Source: a bacterium
GTDB lineage: Bacteria > Myxococcota_A > Bradymonadia > UBA7976 > UBA1532
Length of the DNA: 37,232 nucleotides
Direction of reading: 5' to 3'
NCBI GenBank assembly: GCA_030426085.1
Contig: JAUHYW010000089.1
Coordinates: forward strand, 1 to 37,232
Shown here: piece by piece, positions 16,583 to 24,245 of the stretch
How positions within the stretch are numbered: position 1 is the first letter of the stretch
Layout of the letters: every line of letters starts with the position of its first letter
The notes under the pieces: model-generated
The model's database searches: none
What the model was told of the DNA's origin: nothing
What the model saw: the letters and a program-made list of their open reading frames with translations, nothing else
Program-made: the position numbers and the translations under genes

Positions 16583-17146
16583 ATGAGCGCGTTGCGTCTG
16601 TTGATGCTGTTGGCCCTGCTGGGCGGGGCGGGCTGTGTGACCAGCGGTGGTGATGGCGACGGCGAGCCGGTCGAGGCGCCGGTGTGCCCCGACATCGACT
16701 ACGTCGAGGCCTGCCTCGCGGCGGGCTATCCCCACGTGATGCGGGCCTGGAGGCTGCCGATCGACGAGTGGGACACGCGACCCGACGGCGCCGCGATCGG
16801 GGTGGGCGCAGTCGATCAGCCAGATGCGCCGGTGGTCGACGGGCTGCTGTACCCGGTGCTGACCACCGTATGGTGTGTGCTCGACCCGGAGCGGCCCCGC
16901 GACAGTCAGGATGTCAGCCCCTACTACCTCCACCGTTCCCAGACGGACTGTCCCAGCAAGCCCCAGGTGAGCGTGCTCTTTCCTCATGACCCGGACGCCA
17001 ATCCGCCCGTCCTATGGAGGCACTACTGCTCCGATGTCGGCGAGCCGGCGTGGCGCTGGACGGTCTACGAGGGGCGCCCGGGCGACGGCGGGCAGGAGGT
17101 CGAGCGTCACGAGTTCCCCGAGAACCGCGCCTGCGGCGACGGCTGA
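16583..17146 (+). CDS. Lipoprotein, probable phage-carried accessory gene
   Basis: ATG 16583 (GGGAGG five to ten bases upstream) gives 187 residues with a hydrophobic n-terminus and lipobox GAGC, so the product should be lipid-anchored. The mature part is Cys-containing (CPDIDYVEAC, VWCVLDPE, TDCPSKP, HYCSDV, NRACGDG); the Cys number suggests disulfides in the periplasm or on the surface. It is the only convincing rightward gene in the phage portion, so it must have its own promoter and resembles a moron that could be expressed from the prophage. Longer open frames upstream are shadows. No family is recognised. Confidence 0.7.
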   Translation: MSALRLLMLLALLGGAGCVTSGGDGDGEPVEAPVCPDIDYVEACLAAGYPHVMRAWRLPIDEWDTRPDGAAIGVGAVDQPDAPVVDGLLYPVLTTVWCVLDPERPRDSQDVSPYYLHRSQTDCPSKPQVSVLFPHDPDANPPVLWRHYCSDVGEPAWRWTVYEGRPGDGGQEVERHEFPENRACGDG

Positions 17147-17181
17147 GCAACTCGAGGTGGCGGCGTGGTGGTGGTGAGGCA

Positions 17182-17637
17182 CTACCAGGCGAGACCGAAC
17201 CCGATACCCATCGGGCCGACCCGAATGCCCTGAGTGGATGAGGGCGCGGGTCGGCACTCTCCCTGGTCACAGTAGGCGTTGCCTTCGCAGTCATCGGCCG
17301 TCGCGCAGCTCGGTGCACAGACGCCCCGAGGGGTGCACGCGTAGCCGCTGTCGCAGTCGGCGGGCGTCTGGCAATACCGCCGTTTGTAGCCCGAGTCGGG
17401 GCCGCTCGGCGTCTTCGCAGCGTGGTAGACGCCGACGATGATGCCAGCCACCAGCAGCGCGCTCAGCACCACCACCACGACGGTGCCGGCGTCAACGTCG
17501 CCAGCGCCGCCCGAGTGGCAATGGTCGGTGCCAACGGTATGGTCGGTATGACACCCATTGGCATCCGTCCTGCCCGGGTGCCCCGAGGCCTGGGTCGCGA
17601 GCAAGAGCGTGATGACTACGGCTATCGTGCGCTGCAT
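17182..17637 (-). CDS. Exported membrane protein with HPGRTDxxGCH motif and Cys-rich tail
   Basis: The 151-residue protein from ATG 17637 starts with a signal-like segment (TIAVVITLLLATQASG). It then has GHPGRTDANGCHTDH leading to DHCH, a His/Cys motif found in small secreted domains of many bacteria. A strong transmembrane stretch follows (VVVVVLSALLVAGIIVGVYH). The C-terminus has eight closely spaced cysteines in a CxxxxDCxxGYxCxxxxxC pattern, which is EGF- or dickkopf-like and common in Myxococcota exported proteins. ATG 17637 is chosen over ATG 17649 and 17658 because GGAGAAG precedes it. It is convergent with the 187-residue lipoprotein gene. Confidence 0.65.
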   Translation of the reverse strand: MQRTIAVVITLLLATQASGHPGRTDANGCHTDHTVGTDHCHSGGAGDVDAGTVVVVVLSALLVAGIIVGVYHAAKTPSGPDSGYKRRYCQTPADCDSGYACTPRGVCAPSCATADDCEGNAYCDQGECRPAPSSTQGIRVGPMGIGFGLAW

Positions 17638-17753
17638 CTGCTTCTCCATCGACACCAAGCCCGAACGGTGGTGCGCTGGGCAGAGTACCGCTTCCGTCCG
17701 CTTCGGGGAACCAGTCCGTGACGGTGCCCTGCCTCGCCTGCGTCGTCGCGTGG

Positions 17754-18002
17754 TCAGCAGCCTTCGAAGCAGGCCGCGGCGCTGGCGTAGCAGGCCCAGG
17801 TCTGCAGCACGTAGTACTTATGACCGACGGGGCCGGGGAACTGCTCGAGGAAGTTGGCTGCCAGCTCAAGGCAGACCTCGAGCGCCCAGCCGCACGCGGC
17901 CGGGCACGCGCCGGGAGCGGGGTCGCCGTCGGCCGGGGTCGGCGGGGTGCCGAGGGCGATGGCGACGAGCAGGGCGGCGACGAGCGCGAGGCGGATGTGC
18001 AT
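17754..18002 (-). CDS. Small secreted Cys-rich protein (82 aa)
   Basis: ATG 18002 overlaps the TGA of the 1013-residue tail gene by one base more than a simple abutment (ATGA), so it is coupled to the phage tail operon. Residues 1-26 are a signal peptide with hydrophobic core (LALVAALLVAIALG). The mature peptide of about 56 residues holds five cysteines (GACPAACGWALEVCLE, WACYASAAACFEGC is partly repeated in style). It is too short to assign. Its position at the end of the tail operon is where lysis or host-interaction genes often lie. Confidence 0.6.
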   Translation of the reverse strand: MHIRLALVAALLVAIALGTPPTPADGDPAPGACPAACGWALEVCLELAANFLEQFPGPVGHKYYVLQTWACYASAAACFEGC

Positions 18003-21000
18003 CAGACGTACCTGAAGGTGTAGGCCGGCGGCTGCTCGGGATCGGGCCCCCGCCCGATCCAGCACCATCGGTTTCGGTCTTGGGGGAGGCAGTCGCTGTA
18101 GCGGGGGAGGTCGACGTAGCCGAGGCGCTCGGGGTCGAAGCCGTGGTCGGCGTCGAAGGTGACGAGGTCGAGGTCGCGGTCGATGGCGGTGATGCTGACC
18201 CAGGCGCCCGCCAGCGGCCAGCGGCGGGGTTCGACACCAGGCCGGATGAAGCGCACCCGCTGCCCGACATACCAGTAGTCGACGTCCCGCTGGCTCTGGC
18301 CGGTGCGGCGGTTCGTCGGTGACGTGTACTTGTTGCGGGCGACGATGACGGTGTCGGAGTCGGTGATCCCGACGACGCGCAGAGTCGGGCCGTAGCCCCG
18401 CACGATGGTCGCACCGAGGGCGAGCTCGACGCGACACTCCATGCGCCACGGGTCGAGTTCCCAGCCGAGGATCTGGGCGGCTTGACCGACGACCCCGAGG
18501 GAGCCGTCGGGCCCCCGGGTGGTGAGCGAGTCGACGAACACGACGGCGCCCGGGGCGGTGCGCAGCATGTCGACAGCCGGCAGGCTGCCCGCGATCATGC
18601 GCCGTGGGCGACCGTGCTGGGCGAAGCGGGCGTCGGCGATCGAGCGCAGCAGCGCCTCGTGGGTCGTCGCGGCGCCGGGCTGGATGCGCACGCCCCGCAG
18701 CTTCTCGGTGACGGCGTGCTCCTGCCCACCACATTCGTTGACCAGGCCGCCGTCGATGACCTGGACCCGCACCGTCGGCTCGCCGTCGATGAAGTTCGCC
18801 TCGAAGTCGATGCGGTTGACGACCCGTCGATCGGTGCGAGTGCCCGGCCGCCGGCGGGCGAGCCAGCGCCCATCGCTGATCCGGACGCCGATCGCCTCGG
18901 TAGACACGGCGAGGCCGGCTGCCTCGAGGTGCAGCACCCGCTTCCCGGTGTCGTAGTCGAGGTGCTCGACGATGTGGGCCCGCATGGCGCGCAGGGTGCC
19001 GCCGATCAGATCGCCGAGCTGCTGATCGGCGGTGAGGTCGATGTCGTCGACGTCGCCGATGAGGGCGTCGACGGGGAAGCCGAGGAAGGAGCCGGGCGCG
19101 ACCCGCTCGAACGGGATGCCGGCCCCGAAGGGGAGCACGTCGTAGGGCCCGTTGGCCTCGTCGCCGTAGCGGCTGGTCAGCAGCTGCAGCAGCAGCCGGC
19201 CGGGGCCGACATCGCGCGCGTTGATGCTGGCCCGGATCTGGACGGTGCGTTTGCCGTCCCAGTCGCCGAAGGGGAGGCGGTAGCGCCGGTCCTGGGCGTC
19301 GGTCTCGAGCAGAAAGCCGGGGACGTCGCCGCCGAAGACGTTCGAGGCGGCGGTGACGTTGACGATCCGGGGGCTGGTGGCACGCTCCCGGCCGCGCTCG
19401 TCCCAGGTGACCGTCGCGGTGAACGGCGGGGCGGGGAACGGTCGATCGCTCTCGACGTGGATATAGGTCTCTCCGCTCCACCACGCGTCGGCGATGCCCC
19501 GGATGGGGACCTCGGCCCAGCCGGCGGAGCGGTCGGCGCGGACCGGCCGGATCTCGAGGGTGCGCTCGGCGGGCGCGCTCCGCGCGATCTGGGCCGGGTC
19601 GAGCTGGTCGATGGGGGTGGTGAAGCGCTCGTCGGCGGGGTCGGCGAGGTCGACGGCGTACCACGCGGTGCCCGGCAGGTATGGGGTGAGCACCAGGCGG
19701 GCGTGGTTCTCGGCGGGTCCGGTGGCGACGCAGCGCAGCGACGCGGGTCGCTGGACGGCGTCGAGCTGCATGTCGAGCCACGCCGGCTCGGCGCCTGCCC
19801 GGGCGCTGGCGGTGAGGGGGCTGCCGGGCTGGAGCTGCTCGCCGACGGCGCGTATCAGCGCGTTGGGCCAGATGACGGCCGCGTCGCCGTCGGGGGCGAA
19901 CCGCGCCTCGCGGGTGATCCGCGCTGGCGCGCTGAAGACGCGGGCCCACTGGGCGGCGACCGGGTCCGCTGCGAGCTTCAATTCGCCATCGACGTACGCC
20001 GAGACCGGTATCCGCTGCCCGTCGAGCATGAGCAGATCGCCGGCGAGGCTGGTGCCCCGCTGCTCGATGTCGAAGATGGCCTCGTGGGCGCTCCGGATGG
20101 TGCCCTCGAGGATCTTGTCCGCGGGATCGTAGTCGACGGGGGAGGCTTGGTAGGCGCCGAGCTGGCGGGCCTGGGTGACGGTGATGTGGCGGCCGTGGTC
20201 CCCGTCGGCGAAGACCTTCCAGCCGTGCTGGAGACCGGTGAACGCGTCGCGGCCGCCGATCTTCTTCTCGAGGGCAGAGGTCCAGGGCGTGACGGAGAGC
20301 TGGACGCCCGCGACGCCGGGAGCGTCGGGTGGCCCGTCGAGGAAGCCGGCGACGAGCTCGATGGCACTCGGGGCCCGGGAGCCGTCGGCGCGCTCGACGC
20401 TCAGGAGCAGGCGAGCCGGGCGGCCCTCCCAGGCGATGATGTGCGAGGTCGCGAGCGGGTAGCGCCCCCGGTTCGCGTCGACGCGGTGGCGCTGGCGCAG
20501 GCTGCCGAAAGCCTCGCGCTCGACGATGGTCATCACGCCAGCGTCGACCTGGTAGCGCATCACCTCGAGCCCGACGCACAGGGTACCGGCGGCCGGCCAG
20601 AAGCTGGGGTGGCTGTCGCGGAAGACGACGTCGAAGGGCGCGTCGTCGTCGTAGGCGATCTCTGTCGCCAGCTCGCCGTGGTACGGCACGCCCTCGACCG
20701 TCACCATCAGGTCGTCGAGCGGGTAGGCGCGGGTCGGCCGGAGGTCGACTCGCGTGGCGCCGGCGCTGACCCATCCCTTGAAGGGGTCGAACTTCGCCTG
20801 GTAGGGCTCGACGCCCACGATCCCCTGGGCAAAGGCGATACCGGTCGCGCCCTCGACCTCCGACTCGACGTCGGGCATGAACGGCCCGCTGTAGAAGCGC
20901 AGGGCGCGCTCAGCACCGGCGGGGCCCACGAACAGGCCGTCGATGACCAACTCGAAGGCGAAGCGCACCCCGTTGCGCCCGGCGACGACGACGCCGTCGG

Positions 21001-21043
21001 CGTCGTAGATCTCCAGCTCGGCCAGCAGACTGCGGACCGACAT
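18002..21043 (-). CDS. Large virion protein, tail-tip / baseplate-hub candidate
   Basis: The 1013-residue protein is the largest in the phage module and sits after tape measure and three smaller distal proteins, the position of the tail-tip or hub (gpJ-like) protein in long-tailed phages. It is rich in beta-type sequence throughout, with short phrases such as ELEIYDADGVVVAGRNGVRF at the N-terminus and FVDSLTTRGPDGSLGVVGQA in the last quarter. The C-terminus contains RDLDLVTFDADHGFDPERLGY and ends TFRYV. No signal peptide, protease or glycosidase motif is seen. The role is inferred from position, size and lack of other domains. Confidence 0.55.
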   Translation of the reverse strand: MSVRSLLAELEIYDADGVVVAGRNGVRFAFELVIDGLFVGPAGAERALRFYSGPFMPDVESEVEGATGIAFAQGIVGVEPYQAKFDPFKGWVSAGATRVDLRPTRAYPLDDLMVTVEGVPYHGELATEIAYDDDAPFDVVFRDSHPSFWPAAGTLCVGLEVMRYQVDAGVMTIVEREAFGSLRQRHRVDANRGRYPLATSHIIAWEGRPARLLLSVERADGSRAPSAIELVAGFLDGPPDAPGVAGVQLSVTPWTSALEKKIGGRDAFTGLQHGWKVFADGDHGRHITVTQARQLGAYQASPVDYDPADKILEGTIRSAHEAIFDIEQRGTSLAGDLLMLDGQRIPVSAYVDGELKLAADPVAAQWARVFSAPARITREARFAPDGDAAVIWPNALIRAVGEQLQPGSPLTASARAGAEPAWLDMQLDAVQRPASLRCVATGPAENHARLVLTPYLPGTAWYAVDLADPADERFTTPIDQLDPAQIARSAPAERTLEIRPVRADRSAGWAEVPIRGIADAWWSGETYIHVESDRPFPAPPFTATVTWDERGRERATSPRIVNVTAASNVFGGDVPGFLLETDAQDRRYRLPFGDWDGKRTVQIRASINARDVGPGRLLLQLLTSRYGDEANGPYDVLPFGAGIPFERVAPGSFLGFPVDALIGDVDDIDLTADQQLGDLIGGTLRAMRAHIVEHLDYDTGKRVLHLEAAGLAVSTEAIGVRISDGRWLARRRPGTRTDRRVVNRIDFEANFIDGEPTVRVQVIDGGLVNECGGQEHAVTEKLRGVRIQPGAATTHEALLRSIADARFAQHGRPRRMIAGSLPAVDMLRTAPGAVVFVDSLTTRGPDGSLGVVGQAAQILGWELDPWRMECRVELALGATIVRGYGPTLRVVGITDSDTVIVARNKYTSPTNRRTGQSQRDVDYWYVGQRVRFIRPGVEPRRWPLAGAWVSITAIDRDLDLVTFDADHGFDPERLGYVDLPRYSDCLPQDRNRWCWIGRGPDPEQPPAYTFRYV

Positions 21044-21046
21044 GTG

Positions 21047-21238
21047 TCAGAGCCTCGCGTCCCGGGCTCCGGCATCCCGGGCTTCGGCCGGCTGACTCGC
21101 CTCCCGGGCTCCGGCATCCCGGGCTTCGGCCGGTTGACTCCCGGCGGGCACGGACGTGTTGGCCTGGGTCAGGATGACGAGTCCGCAGCCCCCGAGCAGG
21201 AAGGCGAGCAGGATGGCAGCGGCCGCGCGACGACTCAT
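21047..21238 (-). CDS. Small lipoprotein with tandem 14-residue repeat, spanin-like candidate
   Basis: ATG 21238 gives 63 residues: MSRRAAAAILLAFLLGGCG with lipobox LGGC (Cys 18), then a short mature tail containing SQPAEARDAGAREA followed by a near-identical SQPAEARDAGARDA. ATG 21238 is preferred to ATG 21250 because GGAG lies seven to ten bases upstream. Small outer-membrane lipoproteins in phage operons can be o-spanins (Rz1-like), but those are usually nested in an i-spanin gene, which is not the case here. The gene ends three bases before the tail-tip gene starts. Confidence 0.55.
   Translation of the reverse strand: MSRRAAAAILLAFLLGGCGLVILTQANTSVPAGSQPAEARDAGAREASQPAEARDAGARDARL
21061..21144 (-). 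repeat. Two tandem 42-bp repeats
   Basis: Copies at 21061-21102 and 21103-21144 differ at only a few positions. They encode the duplicated 14-residue tail of the small lipoprotein and keep frame. Confidence 0.85.
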
Positions 21239-21334
21239 GAGCGACTCCATGGGGGTGGCCCTCTTCGATCGCATGTCGGGAGGGGTTCCACCTGCAGCCG
21301 AAAGCCGGGGACCGCCACGCGTCAGATCGAGCAA

Positions 21335-22006
21335 TCAGGCATCGGGCAGCACGGGCTGCCACCCCTCGGCCCAGGTGACCGAGTAGATCCGGACCGCGGT
21401 CGACTCGACCACGAGGAAGAGCGGCTCGTCGACATCCGGGCCGTCGGGATCGAGCAGTCGGGGGTCTTCGAGCACGCTGGTGCGCCCCCACCCGGTGGTC
21501 ACCCACCGATCAGCCTGCTGCCCGCCATCACGCCAGAACGTCGCCCAGGCCTCCTCGACGGACACGCCTGCCTCCGCCGCACGCGCGACGACGTCATCGA
21601 GCTGGGCAGGGCTGGGGGGCAGGAAACCGCTGTCGAACGACCACACGATCGGCCCGTCGACGAGCTCCTCAGTGCCGGTCTCGATGCGGATGGTGACCTC
21701 GGGCGGGTCGCCGCTGAGCGGCTGCACGGCGAGCAGTGAGATCCCGACCCAGAAAGTGTTCGAAACAGGCCCCCGGTGCAGTTCGATTCGAGGGGGCGCC
21801 GCATAGCCCGGGTCGTCGGCCTGATCGACGTCGGCGCCGCCGAGCTGGTGATGCCGACAGCCGTCCCGCAGCCCTCGCCAGCCGAGGAACGCGTTGAGCT
21901 GCGCGCCGAACAGCGCGGGCGCCGACGCGCGCGGAGGGAAGCCGACCTCGAACTGCCCGGGGGTGACCGGGGACGCGGCGGGCACGCTGGTCGGGATGAA
22001 CGCCAT
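21335..22006 (-). CDS. Phage distal-tail protein candidate (223 aa)
   Basis: The 223-residue protein begins MAFIPTSVPAASPVTPGQFEVGFPPR and contains beta-type segments (PPEVTIRIETGTEELVDGPI, EPLFLVVESTAVRIYSVTW). A helical piece with GVSVEEAWATFW lies between. Its ATG overlaps the stop of the 343-residue gene (ATGA). It belongs to the tail operon by direction and coupling, but no family is recognised. Confidence 0.55.
   Translation of the reverse strand: MAFIPTSVPAASPVTPGQFEVGFPPRASAPALFGAQLNAFLGWRGLRDGCRHHQLGGADVDQADDPGYAAPPRIELHRGPVSNTFWVGISLLAVQPLSGDPPEVTIRIETGTEELVDGPIVWSFDSGFLPPSPAQLDDVVARAAEAGVSVEEAWATFWRDGGQQADRWVTTGWGRTSVLEDPRLLDPDGPDVDEPLFLVVESTAVRIYSVTWAEGWQPVLPDA
21756..21765 (-). 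promoter_or_regulatory. Recurring motif TTTCGAACAC, copy 2 (within a gene)
   Basis: This copy lies inside the 223-residue tail gene, where it encodes VSNT with flanks, so coding constraint may explain it. It reads TTTCGAACAC on the coding strand. Confidence 0.25.
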
Positions 22007-23037
22007 CAGGCTTCCCAGATCCCGACGCTGTGCAGTGCGAGCCCCGGCTCGGGGTAGATGGCGAGCTGGGTCCAGCCGGGCAGATCCTGAGGGGCGCCGA
22101 ACTCCCGGCTGTCACGCAGGAACGCTTCGAAGGTCACCCAGTCGAGCGCCGATTCGGCGCCGATCTCGACCGGGTGCAGTGCGACGTCGGGCACCTGCCC
22201 GGCGACGACCCTGGGGCCGCCGGCGCTGCGCTGCACCCACACCCGCAGGGCGTCCTCGGTTGGGTTGGCGACTCTGAGCCGGCCGGCGACGAGCACGCCG
22301 CGGTAGGGCACAGGCACCACCCGCCGGATGGGGCGGCACACGAAGCGGCCGGGGTCGGCCCCGGCGCCGCCGATGGCAGACGTCGAGAAGTAGCTGCGTC
22401 GCCGCGCGGCGAGGTGCTCGGCGGCCTCGTGCAACACCAGCATGCGCCCGCTCGAGAGCAGCTCGTCGACGTCGAAGTCGGCGTCGTCGAGCGGATCGAT
22501 GCTGTCGAAGGCGGCATCCGGGAGCACGCCGTCAGCTGCTGGCCACCCTGCGGCCACGAGCGGCGACCAGCTCACCTCGACGCTGACGAACTCGACGCTG
22601 TCGGCCGTGGCGAGCACCAGGTCGTCGAAGCCGCCGGCGGTGTCGACGTCGAGGGTTGCCTCGAAGGTGCCATCCCCGACGACGACCTCCTGGTACAGGT
22701 CTGCGCCAGCGATCGTCGACGCTCGCAGCGTGCCGGCCCCTGATGCGTACTCGATGACCACCCGGATCGTCGTATGCCGGCTCGACGGCGCTGGCGGGAT
22801 CGGATACCAGAGCCGCCCCTCGAGCCCGGGGCTCATCACCGCGCCGTGGCCATCGGCCCAGCTGTCCGAGGCAATCGCGCCGGCGTGCAGCGTCGCCAGC
22901 GCCAGGTTGACCCCGCCGGCGAGGTGCTGCCAGTGCGCACCGGGAGCGGAGACGTCCGCAGCGATGATCGGCGCCGCGACCCGGTAGAAGCGGGTGTCGT
23001 GCCCTGGGTAGGGGGCGCTGGGGAGCGTCAGGGCCAT
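22006..23037 (-). CDS. Phage distal-tail protein candidate (343 aa)
   Basis: ATG 23037 gives 343 residues and overlaps the previous gene by ten bases. The N-terminal half looks like a carbohydrate-binding-type or jelly-roll beta domain (HTTIRVVIEYASGAGTLRAS, TFEATLDVDTAGGFDDLVLA). The C-terminal half has RRVVPVPYRGVLVAGRLRVA and ends LALHSVGIWEA. Such beta-sandwich domains are common in distal tail or receptor-binding proteins. Function is inferred from place in the operon only. A much longer open frame starting at 23655 is a shadow of the neighbour. Confidence 0.55.
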   Translation of the reverse strand: MALTLPSAPYPGHDTRFYRVAAPIIAADVSAPGAHWQHLAGGVNLALATLHAGAIASDSWADGHGAVMSPGLEGRLWYPIPPAPSSRHTTIRVVIEYASGAGTLRASTIAGADLYQEVVVGDGTFEATLDVDTAGGFDDLVLATADSVEFVSVEVSWSPLVAAGWPAADGVLPDAAFDSIDPLDDADFDVDELLSSGRMLVLHEAAEHLAARRRSYFSTSAIGGAGADPGRFVCRPIRRVVPVPYRGVLVAGRLRVANPTEDALRVWVQRSAGGPRVVAGQVPDVALHPVEIGAESALDWVTFEAFLRDSREFGAPQDLPGWTQLAIYPEPGLALHSVGIWEA

Positions 23038-24245
23038 TGCGACCGCCTGACGTTGAGGGTGTGCTCCTGCTGTCCCTTTCGCCGGTGGTGGCCGGCCCAG
23101 GCGGCCGTCTCCGATCCGGGCGAGCGTGTGGCGAGCGTGCAGATGAGGCGCCCGCGCTGGCCGTCCTCCTCGGTGGTGTAGACGAGGTCGTACTCGTCGA
23201 GGCCTCGCTGCACGCGGGCGCCGTCCGGCAGCGCCCGGCGGATCTCCCCCGGCCACTGCTGATAGAGGGTGACCTGGTGCATCCAGGTAGGGCGGTGGCG
23301 GTGGTGGTAGTGGCTGGCGAGGTTGCGCACGTCGTCGGGGCCATCGAGCCACCACGTCACCTCGCGGGTGAGGTGGCGGTAGACGATGTTGCGGATCGCG
23401 TCGCCATCGGTGACGTCCCCACCGTAGCTGAGCTCCACGAACCCGGGGCGGACCCGGGGCGGGCGGCTGGGGACCAACGCGGGGGCCAGCGGATCCGACG
23501 CCCTGTAGAGCATCAGGCTGGTGCCATCGACCGCCGTCGGGGTGTCGCCATCCCGGAAACCGAGCAGCCGCTGAAGAGTCGCGTTTTCCCAGGTGATCGG
23601 GTCGAAGACGGCCGGGTAGCTCGTCCAGACGTGCCCGTCGGCGTCGATCCCCCATCGAATCCGGCGATTGACGGGGTCCGAGGTGTCGTTGTCCAGCGCC
23701 TCGAGCGAGGTCGTGGTGGCGTCGTCGGCGTCCGCGCTACCCCGGGCGCGGAGCAGCGTCAGGACGTCCTGTGCGTAGGTCTCGCCGTAGGGGAGGGTGA
23801 ACGTGGAAGCGTCGATTCGCAGGCGGATCGTCGGCTCCACGACGGGGTTGATGCGCTGCCAGTCACGGGTCGCGCGAACGACTTGTGCAGCGACACCGTC
23901 GACGGCCCCGAGCACCGAGGCCTGCCCGGCAGGATCGATGCCAAAGATGGCGTTGCCGGAGAGCGGGTCGAAGGAGAAAGGGACGTCATCCGGTGCGTAT
24001 ACGACCAGGCGGTCGCTGGCATCCAGGTACGCACCGAAGCCGGGAGCGATGGCGAGCTGCACGAGCAGCGACCTGGAGCTGCTCGACCCTCGCCCGTTGA
24101 CGAGGTCAACGGCGTCTTCGAACCACGCATCGGCGACCTGCACCGCGCCATCGCTGCCCCGCTGCCAGCAGTCGGTGCCGTAGAAGGCGCTGCAGTCGAC
24201 GGCGCCGGCCCACATACAGCGGGGGCCGGGGTGGTGTCCCGGCAT
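23028..24245 (-). CDS. Phage distal-tail protein candidate (405 aa)
   Basis: ATG 24245 overlaps the tape-measure stop (ATGA) and gives 405 residues. Recognisable phrases are NAIFGIDPAGQASVLGAVDG, RRIRWGIDADGHVWTSYPAV and FVELSYGGDVTDGDAIRNIV, typical beta-rich virion sequence. A basic, His-rich stretch (SHYHHRHRPTW) lies near 325. In siphophages the gene after the tape measure encodes the distal tail protein, so this is the best positional candidate. No direct family match is claimed. Confidence 0.55.
   Translation of the reverse strand: MPGHHPGPRCMWAGAVDCSAFYGTDCWQRGSDGAVQVADAWFEDAVDLVNGRGSSSSRSLLVQLAIAPGFGAYLDASDRLVVYAPDDVPFSFDPLSGNAIFGIDPAGQASVLGAVDGVAAQVVRATRDWQRINPVVEPTIRLRIDASTFTLPYGETYAQDVLTLLRARGSADADDATTTSLEALDNDTSDPVNRRIRWGIDADGHVWTSYPAVFDPITWENATLQRLLGFRDGDTPTAVDGTSLMLYRASDPLAPALVPSRPPRVRPGFVELSYGGDVTDGDAIRNIVYRHLTREVTWWLDGPDDVRNLASHYHHRHRPTWMHQVTLYQQWPGEIRRALPDGARVQRGLDEYDLVYTTEEDGQRGRLICTLATRSPGSETAAWAGHHRRKGQQEHTLNVRRSQWP

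Noticed and set aside
16448-16987. 179-codon minus-strand frame opposite the lipoprotein gene
   Set aside because: The plus frame has a lipobox, a ribosome site and a Cys pattern; the minus frame has none and reads as a shadow.
18482-21739. 1085-codon plus-strand open frame
   Set aside because: It is antisense to the tail-tip gene and its neighbours and has the Gly/Asp/Val/Arg-rich texture of a reverse shadow; it crosses several minus-strand genes with clean overlaps.
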